From Lactobacillus sp. S2-2 (GTDB taxonomy: Bacteria > Bacillota > Bacilli > Lactobacillales > Lactobacillaceae), in contig NZ_WWFA01000007.1 in the NCBI RefSeq assembly GCF_021698855.1, positions 1 to 57,432 of the forward strand: 57,432 nt of DNA, written 5' to 3'. The notes beneath the pieces were generated by a model that made no database searches, was not told where the DNA came from, and saw only the letters and a list, made by a program, of their open reading frames with translations. This document shows positions 15,006-23,586 of this stretch, in pieces. The first letter of the stretch is position 1; each line of letters begins with the position of its first letter. Made by a program: the position numbers and the translations under genes.

Positions 15006-15671
15006 TCACATAAAAATAATTGGTAACATAAGTATAAAATCATACATAATATGCGCTATTATTCCACCAAATATACTATTTGTTTTAATCCAAGCATATT
15101 CAAACCAAATTCTGTTTAATCCGATAACAATAAACATTTGATAAAGATTCCAATTATAAGCTCGAAAATGTAATAATCCAAAAAATAAACAACTAACTAC
15201 TATTGCTATAAAATAAGAAGCTTTTTTATTAAATTTAAAGGAACTATATTTCAAAATTGGAAAAAATGCAGCTGCCACAATAATTTCTTCGCCAGATAAT
15301 GAAATTATCATTTTCAATAGAGCAATAATTTTACGTATAAAATCTACATCTTCTAACTTAGTTATAACCGTATTCGCAGAAATTGTTTGACCTAATAATT
15401 TACCAAGTAATGTAAAAACTGTTGAAAAAATAAATGCAAAAAGAACTGTCAAAAGAATGTACTTAAAAGATTTCTTTTTCATTTTAAAAAACAAATTTTT
15501 AATAGTAGAAATATCAAACTGCAAAATTAGTGCTAATAATCCAACAACAAAAAATGTAAACCAACTTACATGATAATTTGAAAATCCATATATAGTACCA
15601 ATTAATATAATAAATAAACTAAATATAGTTCTAACATTATGTATTTTAGAATTCTTTATAGTTTCAAACAT
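15006..15671 (-). CDS. CPBP-family intramembrane protease-like protein
   Basis: 221 residues, about seven transmembrane helices. CPBP motifs: GEE at about residue 128 (motif 1, though the usual following Arg is Ala), FFGLLH (FxxxH, motif 2) and AHIMYD (HxxxD/N, motif 3). The Glu and His residues for catalysis are therefore present. In lactic acid bacteria such proteins often give bacteriocin self-immunity or process peptides. Ribosome site GAGGAG. Neighbouring small membrane genes on the same strand would fit an immunity role, which is inference. Confidence 0.8.
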   Translation of the reverse strand: MFETIKNSKIHNVRTIFSLFIILIGTIYGFSNYHVSWFTFFVVGLLALILQFDISTIKNLFFKMKKKSFKYILLTVLFAFIFSTVFTLLGKLLGQTISANTVITKLEDVDFIRKIIALLKMIISLSGEEIIVAAAFFPILKYSSFKFNKKASYFIAIVVSCLFFGLLHFRAYNWNLYQMFIVIGLNRIWFEYAWIKTNSIFGGIIAHIMYDFILMLPIIFM

Positions 15672-15704
15672 GATAAATACTAGCTCCTCTAAATATAGTT
15701 TTAA

Positions 15705-15899
15705 TTATTTGAATAACTTTAAAACATAAAATATACATACAATCAAAAACACTAGAACAAAAATAAATAAAATGATTCTTAGTAAAAAGTAAGGAATAAT
15801 CAGCCAATTATTCCAATTAGGTCTTTCTTTCCTTAAATCTTTAAATTCAAATAATGCACCTAAAAATTCAAAAATCGAAAGAAATATATCAATTAACAT
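15705..15899 (-). CDS. Small membrane protein, first gene of the CPBP operon
   Basis: 64 residues with a hydrophobic N-terminus, a charged middle (FKDLRKERPNWNN) and a strong C-terminal helix (about 36-60). Strong GGAGG ribosome site. It is the first gene of the leftward run 15899 to 13750. Unrecognised; size and position would suit a peptide or accessory subunit, but there is no leader or double-glycine motif. Confidence 0.6.
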   Translation of the reverse strand: MLIDIFLSIFEFLGALFEFKDLRKERPNWNNWLIIPYFLLRIILFIFVLVFLIVCIFYVLKLFK

Positions 15900-16021
15900 A
15901 AAACCTCCAAAATAACTTTTACTTTGGTTATTAACCTACCATATATCTTAATAAATTAGTATATAATTTGATGCTATAGTTCGTAGACACTTAATTATCC
16001 TTTTAAAATTAAGCATTGAAT

Positions 16022-16048
16022 AAAAAGTATATAAGATATATACTTTTT
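16022..16048 (+). promoter_or_regulatory. Perfect inverted repeat in the MFS leader
   Basis: AAAAAGTATAT-AAGAT-ATATACTTTTT is an 11-bp perfect inverted repeat about 70 nt before the MFS start and 55 nt after a TATAAT (15962-15967). It could be the operator for the Rrf2 regulator of this operon or a weak attenuator. Not distinguishable by eye. Confidence 0.5.
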
Positions 16049-16115
16049 ACATTAAATTGATGTTTAATATTATTTTTAAGGATCATTTTAAAATAAATTT
16101 TTTGGAGTTTAATAA

Positions 16116-17777
16116 ATGAGTAAGAATAAAAAAATACTAATAGTATTTGCAATGTGTTTAGGAACATTTGTAAGTCTTCTAAATGAAACAATTATGAATA
16201 TTGTTTTACCAGAAATTCAAAATGGATTACATACTAACTTAGGTACTATGACTTGGGCAATTAATATATACACTATTTTATTTGCTTCACTAACCATTCC
16301 TTTCGGAAGATTATCAGAAAGAATTGGAATTCATAAATCGTTTATCATTGGTCTTTTAATCTTTTTATTTGGTGCAATTATAGCTGCTATTTCAACAAAT
16401 ATTAATATTTTAATTTTAGGACGAGGTATTCAAGCTTTAGGTGTTGCTTTTATATTTCCATTATCAATGATAATTGGTATTTCAACTGTTTCCGATAAAA
16501 AAAGACCTTTAGTGATCGCACTTCTTGCAATGACACAAGGTCTTGCCGGAGCTCTTGGTCCTACTATTGGTGGTGTATTGTCAGAATATTTAAATTGGCG
16601 ATGGGTTTTTATAATTAATATTCCAATCATTATAATTACATTGATAATATGTTTTATTAGTCTTAACTTTAAAGAACAAATAAACAAAGTAAAAATCGAT
16701 ATTTTAGGAAGTATTTTAAGCTTTGTAATTTTAATCAGTTTAACTTTAGGTTTAATTCAAGGTAATAAGTGGCATTGGAATAGTTTATTAATAATTTCAT
16801 TATTTATAACAAGTTTAGTTTCTCTATTTATATTCATTTGGTATGAAAATTCAATTGATCATCCAATGATACCAATGAAATTATTTACTTATCGACAATT
16901 TAATGGTGCTTCTTTATCTATTCTAATCAGTACGGTATTCTTTGTCGGAGTCTTAGTTGTATTGCCAACTTATTTTGTCAGAATTCAAAATAAATCTGAT
17001 TTAATAGCAGCCTTATTAGTTACCCCTGCTTCAGTTTTGATTTGTATATTATCACCATTTTCTTCGATGTTAGTTAATAAAACTGGTGGAAAGTTACCAA
17101 TAATATTAGGAACTTTAAGTATGGGGACAGCTTATATTCTATATTGGAATATAGATATGAATAACTATATTAGTGTTAGTATTGCTTGTGCATTCCTAGG
17201 TGCTGGCTATGGTATAATCGTAGGTGCGATGCAGGCTCTTGCTGCTGCAGATTTCAAAGGTGAATTACTAAATTCATCACAACCTGTTATATTAGTTATG
17301 CGATTAGTTGGATTTGCTTTAGCAGCATCTATTTTTATTACTGCTTTGAATAACAATATTGAAACCGCAAAAATTGATTCTATTTTTTATGCAAAAAATG
17401 AAATTAATACATTAAAAATATCATCAAATCAAAAACGAAATTTATTTTATAATGTAAAAAAACAAATTAATGAAACCAAAAATACAAATAATGCCAACTT
17501 TAAAATAAATAAAACAAAAAGAAACATCTTGATAAATAAAGAAATAAATAAATTACCTATTTCCGTTAGAAATAAAGCTTATAAAATTATTGCTAATAAA
17601 GTAAACAACACTATTAATAAACAAGAAAATAAAATTAATAGTGTAATAAATAAAATAAAACATAATTCAAAAAAACAATTTAAATCTAGTTTTATTAAGA
17701 TTTACAAATACGCAACTCCTTTTGTCTTTTTTATGATTTTAATTTCTTTCTTTTTTCCTAGAAAAAAAAGAAATTAA
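16116..17777 (+). CDS. MFS multidrug exporter, EmrB/QacA (DHA2) type
   Basis: 553 residues. MFS antiporter motifs: LNETIMNIVLPEI in helix 1, FGRLSERIG after helix 2, and GPTIGGVLSEYLNWRWVFIINIP (positions about 145-167). Thirteen to fourteen helices predicted. Unusual is a roughly 110-residue Asn/Lys-rich insertion (about 415-525) between the last two helices. DHA2 proteins carry an extracellular loop there, but this one is very long. Ribosome site TTGGAG. The next gene is an Rrf2 regulator 19 nt away. Substrate unknown. Confidence 0.88.
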   Translation: MSKNKKILIVFAMCLGTFVSLLNETIMNIVLPEIQNGLHTNLGTMTWAINIYTILFASLTIPFGRLSERIGIHKSFIIGLLIFLFGAIIAAISTNINILILGRGIQALGVAFIFPLSMIIGISTVSDKKRPLVIALLAMTQGLAGALGPTIGGVLSEYLNWRWVFIINIPIIIITLIICFISLNFKEQINKVKIDILGSILSFVILISLTLGLIQGNKWHWNSLLIISLFITSLVSLFIFIWYENSIDHPMIPMKLFTYRQFNGASLSILISTVFFVGVLVVLPTYFVRIQNKSDLIAALLVTPASVLICILSPFSSMLVNKTGGKLPIILGTLSMGTAYILYWNIDMNNYISVSIACAFLGAGYGIIVGAMQALAAADFKGELLNSSQPVILVMRLVGFALAASIFITALNNNIETAKIDSIFYAKNEINTLKISSNQKRNLFYNVKKQINETKNTNNANFKINKTKRNILINKEINKLPISVRNKAYKIIANKVNNTINKQENKINSVINKIKHNSKKQFKSSFIKIYKYATPFVFFMILISFFFPRKKRN

Positions 17778-17796
17778 GGAAAGAAGGTTCAATAAA

Positions 17797-18228
17797 ATGG
17801 CTTATTCAAAAGCATTTTCACAATCAATTGCAATCCTTTCATATATTGAAGTAGGTTCTAAATTAGAAGATTGCGATTATATATCAATTAAAGATATTTC
17901 AAATAACTTAGCAATCCCCATTCCTACAATCAAAAAATTAATTGCTATGTTAAAAAAAAGTGAATTACTAATTACAAAAGCTGGAATTGATGGTGGATTG
18001 CATCTTGCTAAATCTGCTTCTGAAATATCTTTATATGACATATTTTTTTCAGTTGAAGGAAATTTAAATCTATTTTCTTTATACAAAAACTATGATGCAA
18101 CAAATATAAAATTTGATAAAAAAAATATTGAAACTATTATTGATCACGAAGAAAAAATATTAAATAACATTGATAATAAAGTAATTAATCATTTAAAAGA
18201 AGTTAATTTAAATGATATTTTAAACTAA
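17797..18228 (+). CDS. Rrf2-family regulator
   Basis: 143 residues with winged helix: FSQSIAILSYIEV, ISIKDISNNLAIPIPTIKKLIAMLKKSELL and GIDGGLHLAKSASEISLYDIF, the Rrf2 signature. The three cysteines that bind an iron-sulfur cluster in IscR/NsrR are absent, so it is more like the YwnA/small-molecule sensing type. Co-transcribed with the MFS exporter, which it probably controls. Confidence 0.85.
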   Translation: MAYSKAFSQSIAILSYIEVGSKLEDCDYISIKDISNNLAIPIPTIKKLIAMLKKSELLITKAGIDGGLHLAKSASEISLYDIFFSVEGNLNLFSLYKNYDATNIKFDKKNIETIIDHEEKILNNIDNKVINHLKEVNLNDILN

Positions 18229-18237
18229 ATTATCAAA

Positions 18238-18290
18238 AAAATAGTCAATTAATTCTTGTAATGTAAGAAATTAATTGACTATTTTTATTT
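18238..18290. terminator. Bidirectional terminator
   Basis: AATAGTCAATTAATT (18240-18254) pairs with AATTAATTGACTATT (18269-18283), with T-runs on both strands between convergent genes. Confidence 0.85.
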
Positions 18291-18300
18291 TTTAAGTTTT

Positions 18301-18693
18301 TTAATTTTTAATCAAGTTAACAACAAATTTTATATTTAAATTATCTCTATTTATAATAGCTTTTACATCATTGTTTGATAACTTCTTTTCAATTTCACTC
18401 ATTTTTTTATTCATGATAATTCCAGCATACTTTTTTTCGAATGGATATTTTTTATCATCAAATCTATTTACAAAATCTTCTTTAGTATAAATTGATTGGT
18501 TTAAATCATCAAAATTAACAACTAAACTATCCACATATTTATCTTGATCTAATATTGATTGTAATTTTTTATTAATTGTATTAAATAAGTCATTACAAAA
18601 ATTATTATCATTATCCATATTTACTTTATTTTGTTTATCTTTAATTTGTTGATTATTATTTTGAACTTGCGTAACTAAATCTTTAGTACTCAT
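18301..18693 (-). CDS. Uncharacterised soluble protein
   Basis: 130 residues, hydrophilic, Asn/Lys/Asp-rich, no signal peptide or membrane helix. The N-terminal third is a likely coiled coil (VQNNNQQIKDKQNKVNMDND). The C-terminus mixes helices and strands. One cysteine. Ribosome site AGAGGTGA supports the ATG. It does not match a family I recognise. Confidence 0.6.
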   Translation of the reverse strand: MSTKDLVTQVQNNNQQIKDKQNKVNMDNDNNFCNDLFNTINKKLQSILDQDKYVDSLVVNFDDLNQSIYTKEDFVNRFDDKKYPFEKKYAGIIMNKKMSEIEKKLSNNDVKAIINRDNLNIKFVVNLIKN

Positions 18694-18767
18694 TAAATCA
18701 TCACCTCTACGAAAAGGATAGTTAAAAAAATAATGTAATGCAAACTATAAGTAGTATGTTGAAAAAA

Positions 18768-18806
18768 TAAAAAAGAGAATAACTATAAAGTTAATCTCTT
18801 TTTTAA
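18768..18806 (-). terminator. Terminator of the 56-residue gene
   Basis: AAAAGAGATTAAC / GTTATTCTCTTTT (two mismatches) then TTTATTTTTTC on the minus strand. Confidence 0.7.
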
Positions 18807-18830
18807 TCGTAAGTATTAAATTAATATATT

Positions 18831-19001
18831 TTATTTTTTATAATGATTATTGATAAATACTAATGAAAAATTCCATGAAAATAATAACAAAATAAACCAT
18901 AAAAAGGTTAATTTTTCATTGATGATTATTAATAAAGTATAAATTATCAATAAAAAAATTAAAGTACAAGTTTTAATCCAGTATTTTTTATTGTTGTGCA
19001 T
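18831..19001 (-). CDS. Small two-helix membrane protein
   Basis: 56 residues (MHNNKKYWIKTC start, HYKK end): a basic N-terminus, two hydrophobic helices around 13-27 and 33-50. Upstream AAAAGGGGA is a passable ribosome site with long spacing. The terminator 25 nt downstream supports a real gene. One of a set of similar small hydrophobic proteins here. Function unknown. Confidence 0.5.
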   Translation of the reverse strand: MHNNKKYWIKTCTLIFLLIIYTLLIIINEKLTFLWFILLLFSWNFSLVFINNHYKK

Positions 19002-19240
19002 AATAAATTAGTCCCCTTTTTTAAATATTTCTGAATAATATAAATGTATCTAACAACTAAATTAATTGAATAATAACTTCATATTGAAATTGAAAATCAA
19101 TCAATTAATTAATTAAATTTTACTTAATCAGTTTCGAGGCCTCATATGTATGATAGCTTAATACCTTATCATATATAAAAAATAACAAACTAACTCAATC
19201 GCTTGTCTTAAAAAATGTTATTAATAAATTAGTAACTTAT

Positions 19241-19450
19241 TTATTTCAAATTAAAGATTTTAATAAGGGAATTTAAGCTTCCTAGAATAAAAAAAGCAAT
19301 AAGAATAAATTCAAATACTGACTTTGCTATCCCTAAAGTACTTATCCCCTGTGTCAAAATATAAAACAATGCAATAAATCCTAGTATCACTGTTAATATA
19401 TCAAAAAATATTATGACACTATTACTAAAGGAACTAAAAATTTTTTTCAT
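19241..19450 (-). CDS. Small two-helix membrane protein
   Basis: 69 residues from the ATG at 19450, preceded by AAGGTGG. A GTG nine bases earlier lies inside that ribosome site. Two long hydrophobic helices (about 10-32 and 42-62). It lies 36 nt downstream of another small membrane gene on the same strand, so probably one operon. No family recognised. Confidence 0.6.
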   Translation of the reverse strand: MKKIFSSFSNSVIIFFDILTVILGFIALFYILTQGISTLGIAKSVFEFILIAFFILGSLNSLIKIFNLK

Positions 19451-19486
19451 ATTAACCACCTTAATTAATTTATAAATCTAATTAAC

Positions 19487-19684
19487 TTACTTTCTTGGCC
19501 AAAAATATTCTCTTATTACATTTGCAATATAAAATATTATAAGAAAAATTCTTGCGTATAAAGAAGATAAATTAAAAAAATTACTAAATAAAAACGATAA
19601 TAATATTATTAATATAAATGTCATTCCAAAAACAATATTTGTATTATTAATTGCATTTTTTAGTTTAGTAAAATCAATCAACAT
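19487..19684 (-). CDS. Small two-helix membrane protein
   Basis: 65 residues from the ATG at 19684, 11 nt after GGAGG; an ATG at 19702 overlaps that ribosome site. Layout (short polar start, helix at 20-37, helix at 45-58, EYFWPRK end) resembles the gene at 21324-21533, and both have ATGGAG before the start. They may be diverged paralogues. Function unknown. Confidence 0.58.
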   Translation of the reverse strand: MLIDFTKLKNAINNTNIVFGMTFILIILLSFLFSNFFNLSSLYARIFLIIFYIANVIREYFWPRK

Positions 19685-19983
19685 TTTATTGAAAACCTCC
19701 ATTTCCTGTAAAGATATCTATAACTTATCATGTATTAAAAATAAAATATATACATTTTAGGTCTATTCTAACTAGACTATGATATATCAACGATTGGTAC
19801 ATCTTCTTACCAAAAAAATAACGTCCTAAATAAGCATTATTTACTAATATATTATTTTTCAAATAATGTATTTATTCCAAAAATCTTCCCAAAATCCTCT
19901 CGTTAATTGAATCATAATCTTAAATCCACCTCATTTATTTTTATAGTATAATGATTACTATAAAAATAAAGGAACATGAAAGA
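19685..19983. other. Intergenic region between divergent units
   Basis: About 300 nt without a convincing gene. It holds the leftward start region of the small membrane genes and, on the plus strand, a TATAAT at 19947-19952 that is the likely -10 of the XRE gene (its -35 is poor). Nothing else recognised. Confidence 0.6.
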
Positions 19984-20610
19984 ATGCAATTTAAAAATAA
20001 ACTATTAACACTGAGGAACGAAAATAAATTAAGTCAAGAAGAATTAGGTAATAAATTATACGTTTCTAGAAAGACTGTTTCCAGTTGGGAAAATGGACGG
20101 ACATTACCAGATATACAAACAATCATTACAATAGCTGAGTTATTTAACGTATCATTAGACTATTTATTATATGATGATAAAGAACTAATAAATAAATATG
20201 AAAATAACTCAAAAGTTGATAAAAAATTCAGTTATATCAATAGAATTTCCTATTTTGCAAATACATTTCTGATTTTAGTTTTACATTTAACTATAATTAA
20301 TCCTTTTAATATAAAAAGTCGATTTATTATTTTATTTTTAAATTTATCTATGTTCATATGGTTGTTGACTTTTAAGGATTGGAAAAAAATATACAAACAT
20401 AAAATAAAAGTTATACTTTCATTTCTAGCTATCTTTTTAGTAGAATTTAACATTAGAATTTCTTTAGACTCCGATATCATGAACAATTTAACTCAATTAT
20501 TTTCAAATAAATTGGCTTTAGCAAGTTTACTAGCCATTGGATTAAAAAGTTTTTTCATAAGTATAAGTATCTTAATTATTTTATTTGGATATGATAAGAA
20601 AGAAAATTAA
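19984..20610 (+). CDS. XRE-type regulator with C-terminal membrane domain
   Basis: 208 residues from the ATG at 19984 (ribosome site AAAGGA). An earlier in-frame ATG at 19951 overlaps the likely -10 box and was rejected. HTH at residues 5-60 (NKLSQEELGNKLYVSRKTVSSWENGRTLPDI), then about four hydrophobic helices from residue 85. A second membrane-tethered XRE protein in this window, unrelated in its membrane part to the one at 10052. Target unknown. Confidence 0.83.
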   Translation: MQFKNKLLTLRNENKLSQEELGNKLYVSRKTVSSWENGRTLPDIQTIITIAELFNVSLDYLLYDDKELINKYENNSKVDKKFSYINRISYFANTFLILVLHLTIINPFNIKSRFIILFLNLSMFIWLLTFKDWKKIYKHKIKVILSFLAIFLVEFNIRISLDSDIMNNLTQLFSNKLALASLLAIGLKSFFISISILIILFGYDKKEN

Positions 20611-20614
20611 GAAC

Positions 20615-20648
20615 AAAGAGGCCTCTACATTACGTAGAAGGTCTCTTT
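20615..20648. terminator. Terminator of the XRE gene
   Basis: AAAGAGGCCTCTAC / GTAGAAGGTCTCTTT (imperfect stem) followed by TTAAATT. It abuts the remnant on the other strand. Confidence 0.65.
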
Positions 20649-20938
20649 TAAATTGCATATACATTAGTTAATTCTTTGATTTCATAATAGATATCTAAAA
20701 TATCTTTTTCTTTCATTACTTCATATTGACCAGGGACAGCATTATATATTAATTCTCTATTTGTAACATTTATTTGATTAATTGTTGATAATTATTTTCC
20801 CCAATAATAAAACTCTTTCTTAAATAAAATTTCTTTTGCTTTTTCACTATCAGCAACTAACATATCAGGATCACCAGGACGTCGACTTTTTATTTCAGCG
20901 TTAATTTTTTTATTAGTAACCTTTCTAGAAGATTGAAC
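20648..20938 (-). pseudogene. Remnant of a galE 3' end plus unidentified fragment
   Basis: Minus strand 20938-20792 reads VTNKKINAEIKSRRPGDPDM and LVADSEKAKEILFKKEFYYW, then stops. This matches the UDP-glucose 4-epimerase C-terminus (in the intact gene here: [18 protein letters not shown]) but ends early and has no 5' part. After it, 20790-20648 in another frame reads VTNRELIYNAVPGQYEVMKE and ends in TAA; its source is not recognised. Both lack starts. It looks like the decayed edge of a lost sugar-nucleotide or polysaccharide cluster. Confidence 0.7.
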
Positions 20939-20997
20939 AATCTAATTAACAGAAAAACCATTAAAGATGAAAGAAACATTGACAAGAGGATGTCTCA

Positions 20998-21246
20998 ATG
21001 AAAAAAACTTATTATTTATCGTTAATAGGAATCATATTATCCTGGGGATTATTTATATATACAATAACCCACGCTATAAGTATTGGTAACTTTTGGTCAA
21101 TAAATCCTATCATTTCACATAATGTTCCTCATGGGATAGCAGGATGGTCATTAATTTTAGGATTTATTTTTATACTTTTAACTATTATTTTTTACTTTTT
21201 AAAATCATCTAATAATTTAAAAAGAACAAGAATTAATCGTAATTAA
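20998..21246 (+). CDS. Small membrane protein
   Basis: 82 residues: first helix 5-28, a polar loop with SHNVPHGIAGW, second helix 50-68, and a basic tail (KRTRINRN). Start ATG after AGAGGATG. The Gly/His/Pro-containing loop distinguishes it from the other small two-helix proteins nearby. Unrecognised family. Confidence 0.6.
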   Translation: MKKTYYLSLIGIILSWGLFIYTITHAISIGNFWSINPIISHNVPHGIAGWSLILGFIFILLTIIFYFLKSSNNLKRTRINRN

Positions 21247-21323
21247 TTCTAAAATCAAGCTATTATTTTTGCTATTCTAAAAAATTGGAGTTATAACCAA
21301 GTAAACAAATGGAGATGAATAAA

Positions 21324-21533
21324 ATGAAAAGTAATTTTAGTTTAATTAAAGATAAATTGATGGATAAAAACATGATTTCTAAATTAATACTTATCTTTAT
21401 TTTATTTAATTGTTCTAATTTTTTAGGAAATAGCTTGATAGCCAAATTTTTTATAATGTTATATGATATTTTTTACATTATTACTTTATTTAATTATATA
21501 AAGATGAAAAGAGCAAAACGTAAAATTAGTTAG
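21324..21533 (+). CDS. Small two-helix membrane protein
   Basis: 69 residues from the ATG at 21324, 9 nt after GGAG; an ATG at 21309 overlaps the ribosome site. Polar start (KSNFSLIKDKLMDKN), helices at about 18-35 and 40-56, and a Lys/Arg-rich tail. Similar in plan to 19487-19684. It is followed by a clear terminator. Function unknown. Confidence 0.6.
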   Translation: MKSNFSLIKDKLMDKNMISKLILIFILFNCSNFLGNSLIAKFFIMLYDIFYIITLFNYIKMKRAKRKIS

Positions 21534-21565
21534 TTAACAAAATCCAACAATTCAAAGCTAAAAAC

Positions 21566-21604
21566 AAATACCCATTGCCATAGCGGTTAATGGGTATTTT
21601 TATA
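21566..21604 (+). terminator. Terminator
   Basis: AAATACCCATT / AATGGGTATTT with TTTTAT following on the plus strand. Confidence 0.8.
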
Positions 21605-21748
21605 TTGTTAACTTTTCCGTTATACTAAATCCAAAATAAGATGGAATTATACGATAAAAAGATATTATTAGTTAATAATTACAATTGAATAAATATATTT
21701 ACAAATAGTTTTTAAAATTATAAAAAGCACTTTACTTATTAAAAATAA

Positions 21749-21764
21749 GTGATATGATAATATC
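21749..21764 (+). promoter_or_regulatory. Inverted repeat at the SDR-AKR promoter
   Basis: TGATAT-GATA-ATATCA lies 29 nt before the SDR start and includes a TATGAT that could be the -10. A plausible operator; the regulator is unknown. Confidence 0.45.
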
Positions 21765-21792
21765 ATCTTGTTAAAAAGGAGTGTTCAAAATA

Positions 21793-22587
21793 ATGAAAAT
21801 GGACTTAGAAGGAAAACTTGCGTTAGTTACTGGGTCAACTAAAGGAATTGGAAAAGCAATTGCAATTGAACTGGCAAAAGAAAAAGTAAATGTCATTATA
21901 AATGGTAGAAATAGAGATCAAGTTAATGATGTTATTAATGAATTAAGTAATAATTATCCAGATGTTAATTTTTATGATGGAACAGCTGATATTTTAAATA
22001 AAGATGATCAAGCTAAATTACTTTCTAAATTTGAAAATGTTGATATTTTAATTAATAATATGGGAATTTTTAAACCAATGAATTATTTTGATATTGATAA
22101 TGATACTTGGATGAATTTCTTTAAAACTAATGTTTTGACTGGAAACGAATTATCTAAATTTTATTTACCAAAGATGCTAAATAAAAATTTCGGACGTATT
22201 ATTTTTATTGCTAGTGAAGAAGCAATTATGCCTTCAGGTGAAATGCCTCAATACAGTATGACTAAATCAATGAATTTATCTTTAGCTAAAAGTTTATCTA
22301 AACTAACTAAAGGAACTCAGGTTACAGTAAATACCATTATGCCTGGATCCACTTTGACTGAAGGTGTTTCTAATATGCTTTATGATATGTATAAAGATAC
22401 AAATTTACCTAAAGAAGATTGGGAAAAAGATTTTATGAAAAATCATCGTCCACTTTCCCAAATTCAAAGATTTGTTAGACCTGAAGAAATTGGACGATTT
22501 GCTACTTTTGTTTCAAGCCCATATGCATCATCATTTTCTGGTGAAGCTTTAAGAGTTGATGGTGGTATGGTGCCAACCATTTTTTAA
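21793..22587 (+). CDS. Short-chain dehydrogenase/reductase
   Basis: 264 residues from the ATG at 21793, 11 nt after AAAAGGAG. TGSTKGIG cofactor loop, NNMG in place of NNAG, YSMTK catalytic pair, and a C-terminal FSGEALRVDGG that closes classical SDRs. Soluble NAD(P)H enzyme of unknown substrate. Followed 41 nt later by an aldo/keto reductase, probably one operon for carbonyl reduction. Confidence 0.87.
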   Translation: MKMDLEGKLALVTGSTKGIGKAIAIELAKEKVNVIINGRNRDQVNDVINELSNNYPDVNFYDGTADILNKDDQAKLLSKFENVDILINNMGIFKPMNYFDIDNDTWMNFFKTNVLTGNELSKFYLPKMLNKNFGRIIFIASEEAIMPSGEMPQYSMTKSMNLSLAKSLSKLTKGTQVTVNTIMPGSTLTEGVSNMLYDMYKDTNLPKEDWEKDFMKNHRPLSQIQRFVRPEEIGRFATFVSSPYASSFSGEALRVDGGMVPTIF

Positions 22588-22628
22588 AATATCTAAAATA
22601 AATTATTAATAATAAAGGATAAAATATA

Positions 22629-23498
22629 ATGCAATATAAAGAATTAAATAATGGTATTAAAATGCCACAATTAGGTTTAGGTGTATTCCAAATACCACAA
22701 AATGAAACTAAAGAAACTGTTATTAACGCTATTAAAGCAGGTTATCGCGCAATTGATACTGCTAGAGCTTACGGAAATGAAAAAGAAACTGGAGAAGGAA
22801 TTAATGAAGCCATTTCTAATGGTTTAGTTAAACGAGAAGATTTATTTTTAACTACTAAAGTTATTTTTAATGAATATGGGTACGAAGCAACTAAAAATGC
22901 TATTGAAGATTCATTAAATCAATTAAATCAAGATTATATTGATTTATATTTAATTCATCAACCTTATGGTGATATCTATGGATCATACAAAGCATTAGTA
23001 GAAGCAAAAAATGAAGGAAAAATTAAATCATTGGGTATTTCTAATTTTTATCCAGCAAAATTTGTTGAATTTATGCGTGAAGTTAAATTAAGAAACTGGC
23101 CAAAGCCAGTTATAAATCAAATTGAATATAATCCCTTAACACAACAAAAAGTAGCCAGTGATTTTATTCCTAAATTTGATGTTCAAATGGAAGCTTGGGC
23201 TCCTCTTGCACAAGGACGCAATAATATTTTTAAAAATGAATTATTAAGTAATATAGGAAAAAATCATAATAAATCTGTTGCACAAGTTATTTTACGTTGG
23301 ATTATGCAAAATGATATTGTTACTGTTGTTAAATCAACAAATCCTAAACGTTTAGAGGAAAATATTGATATATTTGATTTTGAATTAACAAATAAAGAAA
23401 TGGAACAAATTAATTCTTTAGATACTAATAAACCATCGATGGATCACCAAAATCCTGAATTTACTGATGATTTTTATGATATGATTTATGGACTATAA
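22629..23498 (+). CDS. Aldo/keto reductase (DkgA-like)
   Basis: 289 residues. The AKR catalytic tetrad is intact: D and Y in DTARAYGNE, K in TTKV and H in LIHQP. NPLTQQ and VVKSTNPKRLEENIDIF carry the NADPH-binding residues. This is the YvgN/2,5-diketogluconate reductase subgroup, broad aldehyde and ketone reductases. Ribosome site AAAGGA. Co-transcribed with the SDR. Confidence 0.9.
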   Translation: MQYKELNNGIKMPQLGLGVFQIPQNETKETVINAIKAGYRAIDTARAYGNEKETGEGINEAISNGLVKREDLFLTTKVIFNEYGYEATKNAIEDSLNQLNQDYIDLYLIHQPYGDIYGSYKALVEAKNEGKIKSLGISNFYPAKFVEFMREVKLRNWPKPVINQIEYNPLTQQKVASDFIPKFDVQMEAWAPLAQGRNNIFKNELLSNIGKNHNKSVAQVILRWIMQNDIVTVVKSTNPKRLEENIDIFDFELTNKEMEQINSLDTNKPSMDHQNPEFTDDFYDMIYGL

Positions 23499-23499
23499 G

Positions 23500-23586
23500 T
23501 TATATTATGTTTTATAGTTAACATAATATAGCTTATCCGAAGTTGAAGGATAAAAGACCGCTAAATCAACGTTTAGCGGTCTTTTG
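23500..23586 (+). terminator. Two hairpins ending the SDR-AKR operon
   Basis: A weak stem (TATATTATGTT/AACATAATATA, 23502-23530) is followed by a strong one, AAAAGACCGCTAA / TTTAGCGGTCTTTT (23552-23585). Confidence 0.8.

Noticed and set aside
21605-21660. Possible second promoter and start similar to that of the secreted protein at 23748 (shared GTTATACTAAAT)
   Set aside because: Similarity covers only the promoter-like stretch, and no open frame follows. Probably coincidence or a tiny relic.
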